DNA from: Nanobdellota archaeon
GTDB lineage: Archaea > Nanobdellota > Nanobdellia > Pacearchaeales > GW2011-AR1
NCBI GenBank assembly: GCA_020056045.1
Contig: JAGVIM010000144.1
Location: 1 to 10,796 of the forward strand
Reading direction: 5' to 3'
Length of the DNA: 10,796 nucleotides
Below the pieces are notes generated by a model, which was not told where the DNA came from, did no database searches, and was given only the letters and a program-made list of their open reading frames with translations. The position numbers and the translations under genes are program-made. Positions 4,555 through 10,796 of the stretch are shown piece by piece. Position 1 is the stretch's first letter. The number at the start of each line of letters is the position of its first letter.

Positions 4555-5151
4555 TTAATATCCTCTAACTTCCCAGATTATTGTGTTTCTATGTGGTAAA
4601 TTACCAACACAAACATCATAGGAACTAAATTCAATAACATCATTTGGAAAAAGATCCAAAAGTTCATAAATATCTTCAAGACTTACGGGAAATAAATTTT
4701 CTTCAAGTAATTTCAAAGCTTCTAGTCCATCTGCAATTTTTTCCTTATCTTTTAGCGAAAGATTCATTGGTTTTTTAACAGTAGAATAAAGAACAAATAT
4801 CCCTCTTTCAGTTCTAATGATCTCTCCCTGTATTCTAAGTTTATCATCCGGAGGAGTAAGACTGAAAGAAAGTTTACTTATATCAAATCCTAATTTATTT
4901 CTTTTTTCAATTTCTTCAGGAATATTTTTAATAGGAAAATTATAAACAAGAGCTCTTGCAGTTCCACTTCCACTTGATCTTATAGAAACTGTTCCTTTCC
5001 ATGCTTTTTTAATAATTTCTTCATATGAATTTGCAGTATCTACCTTATTTCCAAAAAATCCTTTATTAAACAACTCATAAAATTCACCCTTATATTTAAT
5101 AGATGGAGGATTTCTTGAAAAAACTCTATTTTTTACCTCATTAAATTCCAT
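4555..5151 (-). CDS. Unrecognised 198-residue protein
   Basis: I do not recognise this family. The start is ATG 5151 (protein begins MEFNEVKNRVFSRNPPS), because TTTTAAAC lies 28 nt upstream; the in-frame TTG 18 nt earlier has no such support. Visible features are a Gly/Ser segment SIRSSGSGTARALVYNFP at about 56-73, which looks like a strand-turn-strand, and alternating beta-rich stretches (LRIQGEIIRTERGIFVLYST). A charged helix follows (LSLKDKEKIADGLEALKLLEENL), then an aromatic C-terminal strand (NTIIWEVRGY). There is no signal peptide or membrane segment, so it is probably a soluble alpha/beta protein. It is a single-gene unit: 53 nt separate its stop from the zinc-ribbon ATG, and it has its own promoter. 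Confidence 0.75.
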   Translation of the reverse strand: MEFNEVKNRVFSRNPPSIKYKGEFYELFNKGFFGNKVDTANSYEEIIKKAWKGTVSIRSSGSGTARALVYNFPIKNIPEEIEKRNKLGFDISKLSFSLTPPDDKLRIQGEIIRTERGIFVLYSTVKKPMNLSLKDKEKIADGLEALKLLEENLFPVSLEDIYELLDLFPNDVIEFSSYDVCVGNLPHRNTIIWEVRGY

Positions 5152-5171
5152 AACTAGAAATAAAAACAATA

Positions 5172-5179
5172 GTTTAAAA
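5172..5179 (-). promoter_or_regulatory. TATA box for the 198-residue gene
   Basis: TTTTAAAC on the minus strand, upstream edge 28 nt before ATG 5151. It decides the start codon. Confidence 0.55.
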
Positions 5180-5208
5180 TGATTTATATATTAAAATCTA
5201 TCTTATTC

Positions 5209-5922
5209 TTATCCACTATAACCTATTAATTTTCCAACTATAAATCCTATTAATGCAGCAGTCATTCCAATTGCAGTTAATTGTAGACCTTTTTTTATCC
5301 AATTACCTAATGTTAATTTTCCTTCTGCTGCTCCTATTAAGAATAATGCTAGTGCTGAAAAAATTAATGATAAAATTAATGCAGTGTTTATTGGTAAGAA
5401 AAAAATTGGTAATAGTGGAATAAAAGAACCTATTAATGATGAAATAAAAACTATCAATGTACTTTTTAATGGCGTATTAAACTTATCTGTAAGTTCTAAT
5501 TCTTCTTTCATCATAATATCTTTCCATCTCTTTTTATTTGAAGTAATATTTTTTACAATATCATTCAAAAGTTTTCCTCTAAAACCTTTTTTATGATAAA
5601 TATCATAAATTTCTTTTATTTCTAATTTTGGATAACTATCTATTTCACATTCTTCTAATTTTTCTTGAGAATTATAATAATCAACCTCTGCTCTTGATGA
5701 AGTATAAGCTACTGCTGCCATTGAAACAGATTCTGCAAATGCTGCTGAAAGGCCTGCTAAAATAACTATTTTTGAGTCTCCTGTTCCAATAGCAATTCCA
5801 AGAATTATTCCAAGAATATTTACAAGTCCATCCTGACCTCCAAGTATAAAATCTTTAAACCAAGCTGCACCCATATTATGTTTTTCAATTATCTCTTTTC
5901 TTTTATACAAACTTTTTCGCAT
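5209..5922 (-). CDS. VIT1/CCC1 family Fe2+/Mn2+ transporter
   Basis: An integral membrane exporter predicted to move ferrous iron or manganese out of the cytosol. It has 237 residues with five predicted membrane helices (about 31-47, 51-72, 153-176, 178-198, 213-234). The family motifs are GGQDGLVN (28-35), carrying the conserved Asp31 in TM1, and AESVSMAAVAY (63-73), carrying Glu64 of the ESxSMA motif in TM2. Between TM2 and TM3 is a charged cytosolic domain (about 77-150) with several Glu (90, 91, 93, 102, 104, 140, 141, 143), which fits the metal-binding domain of VIT1. The start ATG 5922 has TTTTTATAC 29 nt upstream. Single-gene unit. Metal specificity cannot be decided from the sequence. 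Confidence 0.87.
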   Translation of the reverse strand: MRKSLYKRKEIIEKHNMGAAWFKDFILGGQDGLVNILGIILGIAIGTGDSKIVILAGLSAAFAESVSMAAVAYTSSRAEVDYYNSQEKLEECEIDSYPKLEIKEIYDIYHKKGFRGKLLNDIVKNITSNKKRWKDIMMKEELELTDKFNTPLKSTLIVFISSLIGSFIPLLPIFFLPINTALILSLIFSALALFLIGAAEGKLTLGNWIKKGLQLTAIGMTAALIGFIVGKLIGYSG

Positions 5923-5942
5923 TAATAATCAATGAATTGTAT

Positions 5943-5951
5943 GTATAAAAA
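5943..5951 (-). promoter_or_regulatory. TATA box for the VIT1-like gene
   Basis: TTTTTATAC on the minus strand, upstream edge 29 nt before ATG 5922. Confidence 0.55.
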
Positions 5952-5976
5952 GGTTATTAGTAAATTATTATTTTAA

Positions 5977-6621
5977 TTATAAATTTTTCTTTGCTTTTCC
6001 TGTATATTCAACAATTTCTGAAACTTTTGTTTCAATTTTATCTGCATCACGAAGTCCTGCAATTTGACTTTTATTTAAAATTTTAAAATGCTCTACTTCT
6101 GTAAGATATTCTGGAATCTGCCAAATTTCTTCTTCTGTAGTCATCCAGTTTTCGTGATCAAACATAGAAAGATCAACAGGATTTGAATAGCTTCTAAGTG
6201 TTTTTTTACCCTTATCATTAAAATATTCATGAAAATAACTCATAACTAATTCTCTAATTGTTTCATAAACAGGCTCTCTATATCTAAGAGAATAATGATT
6301 TGTTTTTGTTATTGCACCCCATTTTCCATATTTTTTAAAAACAGCAATAACATGATCAAAATCTTTTGAAGAAGCAGTTAAATCAACAAGCAAAGGGGCA
6401 TAACCATTAACTCTTAGTATTAGTGCAGCAAGAATAGCTCCTTCAATGCAATGGCATCTATTCTTCTCTAACACCATTCTTGGTGAGTAACAGCTATCCT
6501 TTCCATCTTCTTCAAAATTAATTGGAATTTTATTAATAAAATTCTGAATCTTACTAGGAGTATTAAGACTTTTAAATAATTTTAATTCTCCTTTTGACAA
6601 ACCAAAATCATCCCATTTCAT
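5977..6621 (-). CDS. Transglutaminase-like (papain-fold) domain protein
   Basis: A 214-residue soluble protein. The core at about 55-110 reads RCHCIEGAILAALILRVNGY, then LLVDLTASSKDFDHVIAVF, then YGKWGAITKTNH. This is the layout of a transglutaminase-like Cys-His-Asp/Asn fold: Cys58 at the head of a helix (CxEGA, in place of the usual CxDxA), His90 in DHVIAVF, and an acidic/polar residue after the following strand (Asn108 or nearby). The family includes cysteine proteases and peptide N-glycanase-like enzymes; the activity here is unknown. The start ATG 6621 is preferred over the upstream TTG because TTTTATAAT lies 30 nt before it. It is transcribed divergently from the plus-strand gene at 6716, across a 94-bp spacer holding both promoters. 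Confidence 0.7.
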   Translation of the reverse strand: MKWDDFGLSKGELKLFKSLNTPSKIQNFINKIPINFEEDGKDSCYSPRMVLEKNRCHCIEGAILAALILRVNGYAPLLVDLTASSKDFDHVIAVFKKYGKWGAITKTNHYSLRYREPVYETIRELVMSYFHEYFNDKGKKTLRSYSNPVDLSMFDHENWMTTEEEIWQIPEYLTEVEHFKILNKSQIAGLRDADKIETKVSEIVEYTGKAKKNL

Positions 6622-6642
6622 AAATATCAAAAGAATAAGAAG

Positions 6643-6651
6643 ATTATAAAA
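6643..6651 (-). promoter_or_regulatory. TATA box for the transglutaminase-like gene
   Basis: TTTTATAAT on the minus strand, upstream edge 30 nt before ATG 6621. Confidence 0.55.
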
Positions 6652-6687
6652 TTTTAGGTATATTACTATTATAGAAAATATAAATGA

Positions 6688-6695
6688 TTATAAAG
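6688..6695 (+). promoter_or_regulatory. TATA box for the plus-strand gene at 6716
   Basis: TTATAAAG, upstream edge 28 nt before ATG 6716. Together with the box at 6643-6651 it forms a divergent promoter pair. Confidence 0.55.
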
Positions 6696-6715
6696 TCTCT
6701 AAGGGATTTATTGAT

Positions 6716-7057
6716 ATGGATTTAGTATTGATAGTCAGTCTTAATGGTTTGGAAAAACAAGAAGTAGTAAAGACAATTGTAGGAAAAAGAACAAGACAAG
6801 ATTCTGAACCAGTGAGACTCGATGAAGTTATAGATTGGTATTCAGAATTTTCATCAGGATGTCCTGGTTTTAACAGGATTAATTATAGTTCACTTATTGG
6901 TGCAGAAGCAGATTCAAACACAAGATGGGCAAGCCAGGTCTGGGGTAAATCCTCTTATGGAATTAGTTATCATGTTGTGACTCCAGAAGAAGCCAGAAAA
7001 TTAATAGAGACAAAAGGCGGATACCAACTGGAAGATGATTCATTAGGTGATGATTAA
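6716..7057 (+). CDS. Unrecognised 113-residue protein (only plus-strand gene)
   Basis: I do not recognise this family. The protein starts MDLVLIVSLNGLEKQEVVK, with a hydrophobic beta-like start, then PVRLDEVIDWYSEFSSGCPG (about 32-51), a Trp/Ser/Gly-rich middle (RWASQVWGKSSYGISYHVV) and an acidic tail (LEDDSLGDD). There is no signal peptide or membrane helix; one Cys is present at 49. It is likely a soluble alpha/beta protein. The ATG has TTATAAAG 28 nt upstream. It is divergent from the transglutaminase-like gene and convergent with the deacylase gene, whose stop lies 19 nt away. Its base composition is somewhat less AT-rich than its neighbours, in line with its Gly/Ser/Glu content. Confidence 0.75.
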   Translation: MDLVLIVSLNGLEKQEVVKTIVGKRTRQDSEPVRLDEVIDWYSEFSSGCPGFNRINYSSLIGAEADSNTRWASQVWGKSSYGISYHVVTPEEARKLIETKGGYQLEDDSLGDD

Positions 7058-7076
7058 TATTTATTGAAATTATAAT

Positions 7077-7775
7077 TTAGCTTATTCTCTTTGCAGCAAG
7101 ACATAAAACATCTCCATAAGACTTTTCATCAACTAAAATTCCTGTAAAATCAAATTCTGCATATTGTTTAATATTTTCATCAAATGCTATTAAGTCTCCT
7201 TTTTTAATATGCTGAAAATTTTCAATGATAATATTTTCAGTTTGTTTTTTAACAATATTAAATATTTCAAAAATTTCAATATTCTCATTTTTATTCTTGT
7301 TATTAAGAAAATTTTTAATTAATTCAACAGCATCATCGACATTTTCTTTTCTTTCATGAGGCCCTACTTCCAAACTTAATCCACATTTAACCCAATCAAT
7401 TAATGCGTTATTATCTTCAAAATCTTGAGACATTATTACTAATCTTTTTAATCCAAGTTTTTTTGCAAACTCTATTTTTTCATTATTTGATTTTGAGATT
7501 ATTCCAAATATAGGGCATTTATTAGAAGAGGAGTGTAAATCAATGACATAATCAAAATCTTTTAATTTATTCTTTAATTCATATGCAAGTTTTTCTTCAT
7601 AAGTCCCATTTTCTTTTCCAGGAAAACTTCTATTTAAATTTGATTCTACAAAAACTACCTTTCTTTCTAAAGCAAGAGGATTTCCAATAAAAAAAGGAAT
7701 AGCTGGAAGTCTTTTTACAACTTCCATTCCATAGGGTTCTATTCCATGAACACAAGGTATAATTGCTAATTTCAT
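7077..7775 (-). CDS. Zn-dependent deacylase of the succinylglutamate desuccinylase/aspartoacylase family
   Basis: A 232-residue metalloenzyme of the M14-like AstE/AspA family, which cleaves N-acyl groups from amino acids or related amides. Key motifs are HGIE (10-13; His10 and Glu13 as zinc ligands), ESNLNRSFPG (44-53; the family N-x-R and FPG signature), IDLHSS (79-84, His81 as third zinc ligand) and LEVGPHE (135-141, with Glu136 as the likely catalytic base). A small beta-rich C-terminal domain follows (about 160-232). Start ATG 7775 begins one base after the stop of the GNAT gene, with GGGA 10 nt upstream. An in-frame TTG 9 nt earlier would overlap the GNAT stop. It is the last gene of the HAD-nucleoside hydrolase-GNAT-deacylase operon. 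Substrate not determinable. Confidence 0.8.
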   Translation of the reverse strand: MKLAIIPCVHGIEPYGMEVVKRLPAIPFFIGNPLALERKVVFVESNLNRSFPGKENGTYEEKLAYELKNKLKDFDYVIDLHSSSNKCPIFGIISKSNNEKIEFAKKLGLKRLVIMSQDFEDNNALIDWVKCGLSLEVGPHERKENVDDAVELIKNFLNNKNKNENIEIFEIFNIVKKQTENIIIENFQHIKKGDLIAFDENIKQYAEFDFTGILVDEKSYGDVLCLAAKRIS

Positions 7776-7776
7776 T

Positions 7777-8289
7777 TTATACAATTCCCATTACAAGAAG
7801 AGCATCTCCTTCATATAACTTTAGTCCTATTTTTCTAAAAAACTCTCCCACAATTTTATGTTTTGGCTCTTCTTTATAAAAAAGTCCCCCATAATACCCC
7901 CTTATAATACCTTTTTCATCTGCGTTACACCTGCTAAATAAAGCAAACTCATCTCTCATTGCTCTTACTGCTACAGGTATTTCTCTTCCATTTGGATATA
8001 TAAAAGAACAATATTTTTCTAATGCTCTATACATCCTCGGGTTTTGTGTTCTTAGGCAGATTATTGCCTCATTCTTCCTTGCAATCTCAGTCATTCTTTT
8101 AAAAAGTCCTTTTCCTTGCATTTCAGGGTTAATTGCAATACCTTCAACAATTAATGATGGAATTCCTGAAAGCAATCTTCTGTTATAACTAGCCATTCCA
8201 AGTATTTTCAAATTTCTATTTAACTCTTGTTCAAATAAATAAACTTCTTGAGGTTCTGTAACATGTCTATAAATGTCTTCATAGTCCAT
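7777..8289 (-). CDS. GNAT-family N-acetyltransferase (uninterrupted part)
   Basis: A GCN5-related acyl-CoA N-acyltransferase; this open part is 170 residues. The acetyl-CoA binding motif A is VEGIAINPEMQGKGLFKRM (48-66), with Q-x-G-x-G at 57-61, preceded by beta strands (LIVEGIAI) and followed by an ICLRTQNPRMYRALEKY segment typical of the core. From ATG 8289 the first helix of the fold is missing. The same frame stays open upstream to 8460 apart from one TAG (see 8290-8460), and that upstream part looks like the missing N-terminus. It is third in a four-gene operon, 1 bp before the deacylase ATG. Substrate unknown; pairing with a deacylase hints at acylation and deacylation of a related compound, which is speculation. 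Confidence 0.75.
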   Translation of the reverse strand: MDYEDIYRHVTEPQEVYLFEQELNRNLKILGMASYNRRLLSGIPSLIVEGIAINPEMQGKGLFKRMTEIARKNEAIICLRTQNPRMYRALEKYCSFIYPNGREIPVAVRAMRDEFALFSRCNADEKGIIRGYYGGLFYKEEPKHKIVGEFFRKIGLKLYEGDALLVMGIV

Positions 8290-8460
8290 ATCTTCTCTTC
8301 CAAAGGCCCCTCTTACAGTTTCAACTACCTGCTCAAGTTTTTCTTTTCCAAATGAACTATCAAAAAATTCTTTTGGACTAGTTATTTTAACAATGAATCC
8401 ACTGCCAAATAGAACAGGAACTTCCTACTCTTTGATAAACTCCTTCACATTTATTTCCAT
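8290..8460 (-). other. In-frame N-terminal extension of the GNAT gene interrupted by TAG
   Basis: In the GNAT frame an ATG at 8460 opens MEINVKEFIKE, then TAG (8427-8425), then 45 more sense codons (EVPVLFGSGFIVKI... LEQVVETVRGAFGRED) directly into the GNAT ORF. No ATG, GTG or TTG occurs between the TAG and ATG 8289. The ATG at 8460 lies 20 nt after the nucleoside hydrolase stop and has a purine-rich AAGAGAG 8 nt upstream, as expected for an operon gene. The extension supplies the strand and first helix a GNAT fold needs. It may be a nonsense mutation (for example from CAG or AAG), a sequencing error, or a read-through codon such as pyrrolysine. Confidence 0.6.
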
Positions 8461-8480
8461 TTGTTTTTCTCTCTTCCATT

Positions 8481-9428
8481 TTATTTTACTCCTGCCGTTT
8501 GGCTTAATTTAGTTGAGAACATATTTCCTTTTAGTATTTGAATAAAATCTTTCTTAAAACTTTCTTTATCTATTTTTTCAACAACTCTAACATTAAACTT
8601 CTTAGTTATATTTCTTAATTCAGCAACAGTCATTCCTCTTGTTAAATCACTTTTTGTTTCAATTTTTATATCATATTCTTTAGAAACACAGACCTTAGTA
8701 TTTATCAAATAATAAATAGTCAAAGGATCATACATCAATGCAGCAAAAACACCTTCATTTTCTCCTATATTCTTAATATAGGGTTTCATCATTTTAATAA
8801 CAGGTTCATATAAGTCTGTTCCTTTTAATTTTTCAAAATCTTCAATTTGAAGTTGAACATTATTGCATGCATCTAATGGAATAATTGTTTTTTTAACAGG
8901 AAAATTAAAAACAATATCTGCTGCATCAGGATCTACAAAAATATTAAATTCAGCAACCCTATTTTTATTTCCAGGAACTTTTATTGCACCACCCATACTA
9001 ACAATTTGTTTTACTTTTTTCATTGTTTCAGGATCTTGCAAAATAGCTTGAGCTATATTTGTTAATGGTCCAAGTGTTATAATTGTAATATCTGGATTTG
9101 ATTTAATAATAGAGATTATTTTTTCAACTGCATTATTTGTTAATAATGCTTCATTTTTTGGATCAATTCCCTCTAAACCACTTTTTCCATGGACAACAGC
9201 TTGAATAAGTTCTTGTTTAAGGGGTTTTAATGCTCCTGAATAAACAGGTATATCTTCTCTATCAAGCAATTTAAGAATATATCTAGCATTTCTTGTTGTA
9301 TTTTCTATTGTTGAATTTCCAGCAACAGTTGTAATTGCCTTTATATCAAAAAAATTTGATTTTACAGCTAACATTATTGCAAGAGCATCATCATGTCCAG
9401 GATCAGTATCAATTATAACAGGAATCAT
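8481..9428 (-). CDS. Inosine-uridine type nucleoside hydrolase (IU-NH family)
   Basis: Predicted to split the N-glycosidic bond of ribonucleosides into base and ribose; cytosolic, calcium-dependent. It has 315 residues, the family norm. Motifs are the N-terminal aspartate cluster DTDPGHDDALAI (7-18), AGNSTIENTTRN (36-47), VHGKSGLEG (79-87), TLGPLTNIA (118-126), SMGGAI (144-149) and AEFNIFVDPDAA (159-170). At the C-terminal Ca-binding site it has MYDPL (232-236): Asp234 is kept, but the residue before it is Tyr233 where the classical enzymes have His (HDP), the proposed proton donor for the leaving base. That may change the substrate range or the activity. Its ATG overlaps the HAD stop by 4 bases (ATGA), showing translational coupling in the operon. 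Confidence 0.88.
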   Translation of the reverse strand: MIPVIIDTDPGHDDALAIMLAVKSNFFDIKAITTVAGNSTIENTTRNARYILKLLDREDIPVYSGALKPLKQELIQAVVHGKSGLEGIDPKNEALLTNNAVEKIISIIKSNPDITIITLGPLTNIAQAILQDPETMKKVKQIVSMGGAIKVPGNKNRVAEFNIFVDPDAADIVFNFPVKKTIIPLDACNNVQLQIEDFEKLKGTDLYEPVIKMMKPYIKNIGENEGVFAALMYDPLTIYYLINTKVCVSKEYDIKIETKSDLTRGMTVAELRNITKKFNVRVVEKIDKESFKKDFIQILKGNMFSTKLSQTAGVK

Positions 9429-10075
9429 TTTATCATCCTTAAAATTTTAGGTAATTCTTCTAGTCTATCTATAGAATAATCCGTTTCACTAGATTTAGCT
9501 CTAACTAAAACAGTTTTCATTCCAAGTACTTTTGCAGGTAAAATATCACTATGTATTTGATCTCCTACAGAAACACACTCATTAGGAGAAACATAAAAAT
9601 AATCACATACTCTTCTAAATGCAAGAGGATTTGGTTTTCTTACATTAGGTTCTCCTGTAAATAAGTTTGGAATATATTCTGATAAATTTAAATATCTTAA
9701 AACAGAATCAGCCCAGACTCTTGGTGCAGCAGTTAGTATAGCTATAGTTCCATCAAGTGATTTAACTAATGGCAAAAGATCTTTTTGTTCTATAAAGTCA
9801 GCAGGGTTTAAATTCCAGGTATTTTTAAACCATTCATATCTATCTATACCAAATTTTGCTTCTAAACCTATACTAACTTCTCCTGCAAATTCTTTTTTAA
9901 TATCTTCATAAACTTTTTCAGCTTCTTTCCTATTTTTTGATAATTTTTTCATTAAAAACCTATAACCTCTTTCTTTAATCTCTCTATAAAATCTAGAAGA
10001 ACTAAAATTCACACTATCATCGCCGTCAAAGTTATAGAGTGTTCCATCAAGATCTAAGATAATTAGAGATGCCAT
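9425..10075 (-). CDS. HAD superfamily phosphatase
   Basis: A 216-residue haloacid dehalogenase-like hydrolase with all four motifs: DLDGTLY (8-14; Asp8 nucleophile, Asp10 acid/base), the Thr in ILTAAP (motif II, T115), Lys147 in RKPNP (motif III), and VGDQIHSD (170-177, motif IV with Asp172 and Asp177). The helical cap (about 15-100) makes it a subfamily I enzyme, like pyrimidine 5'-nucleotidases or phosphoglycolate phosphatases. Next to a nucleoside hydrolase, a 5'-nucleotidase role (nucleotide to nucleoside) is attractive but inferred. It is the first gene of the operon; its stop overlaps the next ATG. The start ATG 10075 has no clear SD; TTTAAAAC about 40 nt upstream could give a short untranslated leader. 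Confidence 0.85.
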   Translation of the reverse strand: MASLIILDLDGTLYNFDGDDSVNFSSSRFYREIKERGYRFLMKKLSKNRKEAEKVYEDIKKEFAGEVSIGLEAKFGIDRYEWFKNTWNLNPADFIEQKDLLPLVKSLDGTIAILTAAPRVWADSVLRYLNLSEYIPNLFTGEPNVRKPNPLAFRRVCDYFYVSPNECVSVGDQIHSDILPAKVLGMKTVLVRAKSSETDYSIDRLEELPKILRMIK

Positions 10076-10186
10076 GTTAGTGAAATAGAAATAAAGTATC
10101 CACTAATGTTTTAAATGCCAATGCATCAAACATAATTTGAATACCATAATCAGCTTAGAAATATGGGATTTTTAAAACTTTCTATT

Positions 10187-10796
10187 TTATATCTCAAACC
10201 TTTCCAACGCATCTTTTTCCAAAAAATGCATTTCTCCTGGAATAATAAAACAATATGGAGAAACTATTTTCTTCTTTTTTAGATCTTCTATTTTTCCATA
10301 GATAATCTCTGACTTAGAAGTTCCAAGACTACTACAAACAATGAGTTTATTGAGTTTTACTTTTCTTTTCTTACTGGCAATTTCTAATTCATCAAGTGCA
10401 TTATCAAAGTTAAGTCCAATATCAACTAAAATTAATGAATGAGCTTTAATTGAATTATTTTGCTCAACAAATTCTAAAAATGAATCTGGTTCAAAATTTC
10501 TTTGCCATCTAGGCATACTTGATATTTTTCCAAATTTATATAATTGTAAACCAGTTTCTCCAATTGCATCAAAAACACTTGCAGAGTAGATAATTTGAGT
10601 TTTAACTTTTTCATTTTTACAATCTAATAATAAAGTCATATGGGTTGTTGCAAATAAAGGACAACCATAAATAAGAAGAGCAACATCTTCTTTCTTACTT
10701 TCTTTTACTAACCTATTGCTTTCAACATCCCCTCTCAATAGTTTTTCTACCTTTTTCTCAATAACTTGCTCTAATTTTTCTATTGAATAAGGAAAG
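10187..10796 (-). CDS. dphB: Diphthine synthase, N-terminus beyond right edge
   Basis: A SAM-dependent methyltransferase that methylates the precursor of diphthamide on translation elongation factor 2. 202 residues plus stop are present; about 45-60 N-terminal residues are outside the window. The internal TTG at 10738 is not the start, because the frame is open to the edge and the upstream part (SIEKLEQVIEKKVEKLLRGD) fits the family. Recognisable blocks are YGCPLFATTHMTLLL (fragment residues 43-57), YSASVFDAIGETGLQLYKFG (70-89) and LILVDIGLNFDNALDELE. The family motif GDPxxATTH is GCP here, with Cys45 in place of the usual Asp. Function is inferred from family; the gene marks the organism as archaeal. 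Confidence 0.88.
   Translation of the reverse strand, partial: FPYSIEKLEQVIEKKVEKLLRGDVESNRLVKESKKEDVALLIYGCPLFATTHMTLLLDCKNEKVKTQIIYSASVFDAIGETGLQLYKFGKISSMPRWQRNFEPDSFLEFVEQNNSIKAHSLILVDIGLNFDNALDELEIASKKRKVKLNKLIVCSSLGTSKSEIIYGKIEDLKKKKIVSPYCFIIPGEMHFLEKDALERFEI

Noticed and set aside
10187..10738. DphB starting at the internal TTG 10738
   Set aside because: The frame stays open to the window edge and the upstream residues fit the family, so the gene is truncated by the window.
1..10796. tRNA, rRNA genes, insertion sequences, CRISPR arrays, toxin-antitoxin or phage genes
   Set aside because: None seen on either strand by eye; no transposase, integrase or cloverleaf-like sequence was found.

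Overview
The window looks like a chromosome segment of an AT-rich archaeon, probably a small-genome lineage of the DPANN kind (lineage inferred). A diphthine synthase fragment (DphB, found in archaea and eukaryotes) lies at the right edge. Nine full-length or damaged genes and both short leader ORFs have a TTTATAAA- or TTTAAAAA-like TATA box whose upstream edge lies 28-30 nt before the ATG, which is the signature of leaderless archaeal transcripts. Genes that follow another ORF in the same transcript have Shine-Dalgarno-like purine tracts instead. All genes but one are on the minus strand. Stop codons are TAA (most) or TGA (three); TAG is never used as a stop.

Layout from left to right: the 5' part of an unrecognised gene (1-155); cimA, (R)-citramalate synthase (220-1794), preceded by a 26-codon ORF with 11 isoleucines and a perfect hairpin; a Cys/His-rich 99-residue protein with a 23-codon ORF before it, preceded by a second branched-chain-rich 24-codon ORF and a matching hairpin; a 2H phosphoesterase (2513-3073) between two 50-bp direct repeats; an ArsM-type arsenite methyltransferase (3262-3993); a gene-poor stretch (about 4000-4550) with hairpins and two small frame-damaged ORFs, one a zinc ribbon; an unrecognised 198-residue protein; a VIT1/CCC1-type Fe/Mn transporter; a transglutaminase-like protein; one unrecognised plus-strand gene (6716-7057); and a tight minus-strand operon of HAD hydrolase, nucleoside hydrolase, GNAT acetyltransferase and aspartoacylase-like deacylase (10075 down to 7077). 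The DphB fragment closes the window.

The most striking observation is the pair of short ORF plus hairpin units at 1806-1911 and 2320-2422. Each has a leaderless TATA promoter, a 24-26 codon ORF loaded with branched-chain codons, a stop codon 0-2 nt before an 8-bp hairpin, and then the SD and ATG of the next ORF. The two hairpins share nearly the same arms, with one compensatory base-pair change. In one unit the next gene encodes the committed enzyme of the citramalate route to isoleucine. Together this suggests leader-peptide control (attenuation or translational coupling) of isoleucine synthesis in an archaeon. That is inference from sequence and needs experimental or comparative support.

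Other oddities are an in-frame TAG in the natural N-terminal extension of the GNAT gene, a nucleoside hydrolase with Tyr where the usual catalytic His is expected, a Cys in place of Asp in the GDP motif of DphB, and two small ORFs that each appear to lack one base of an A/T run.
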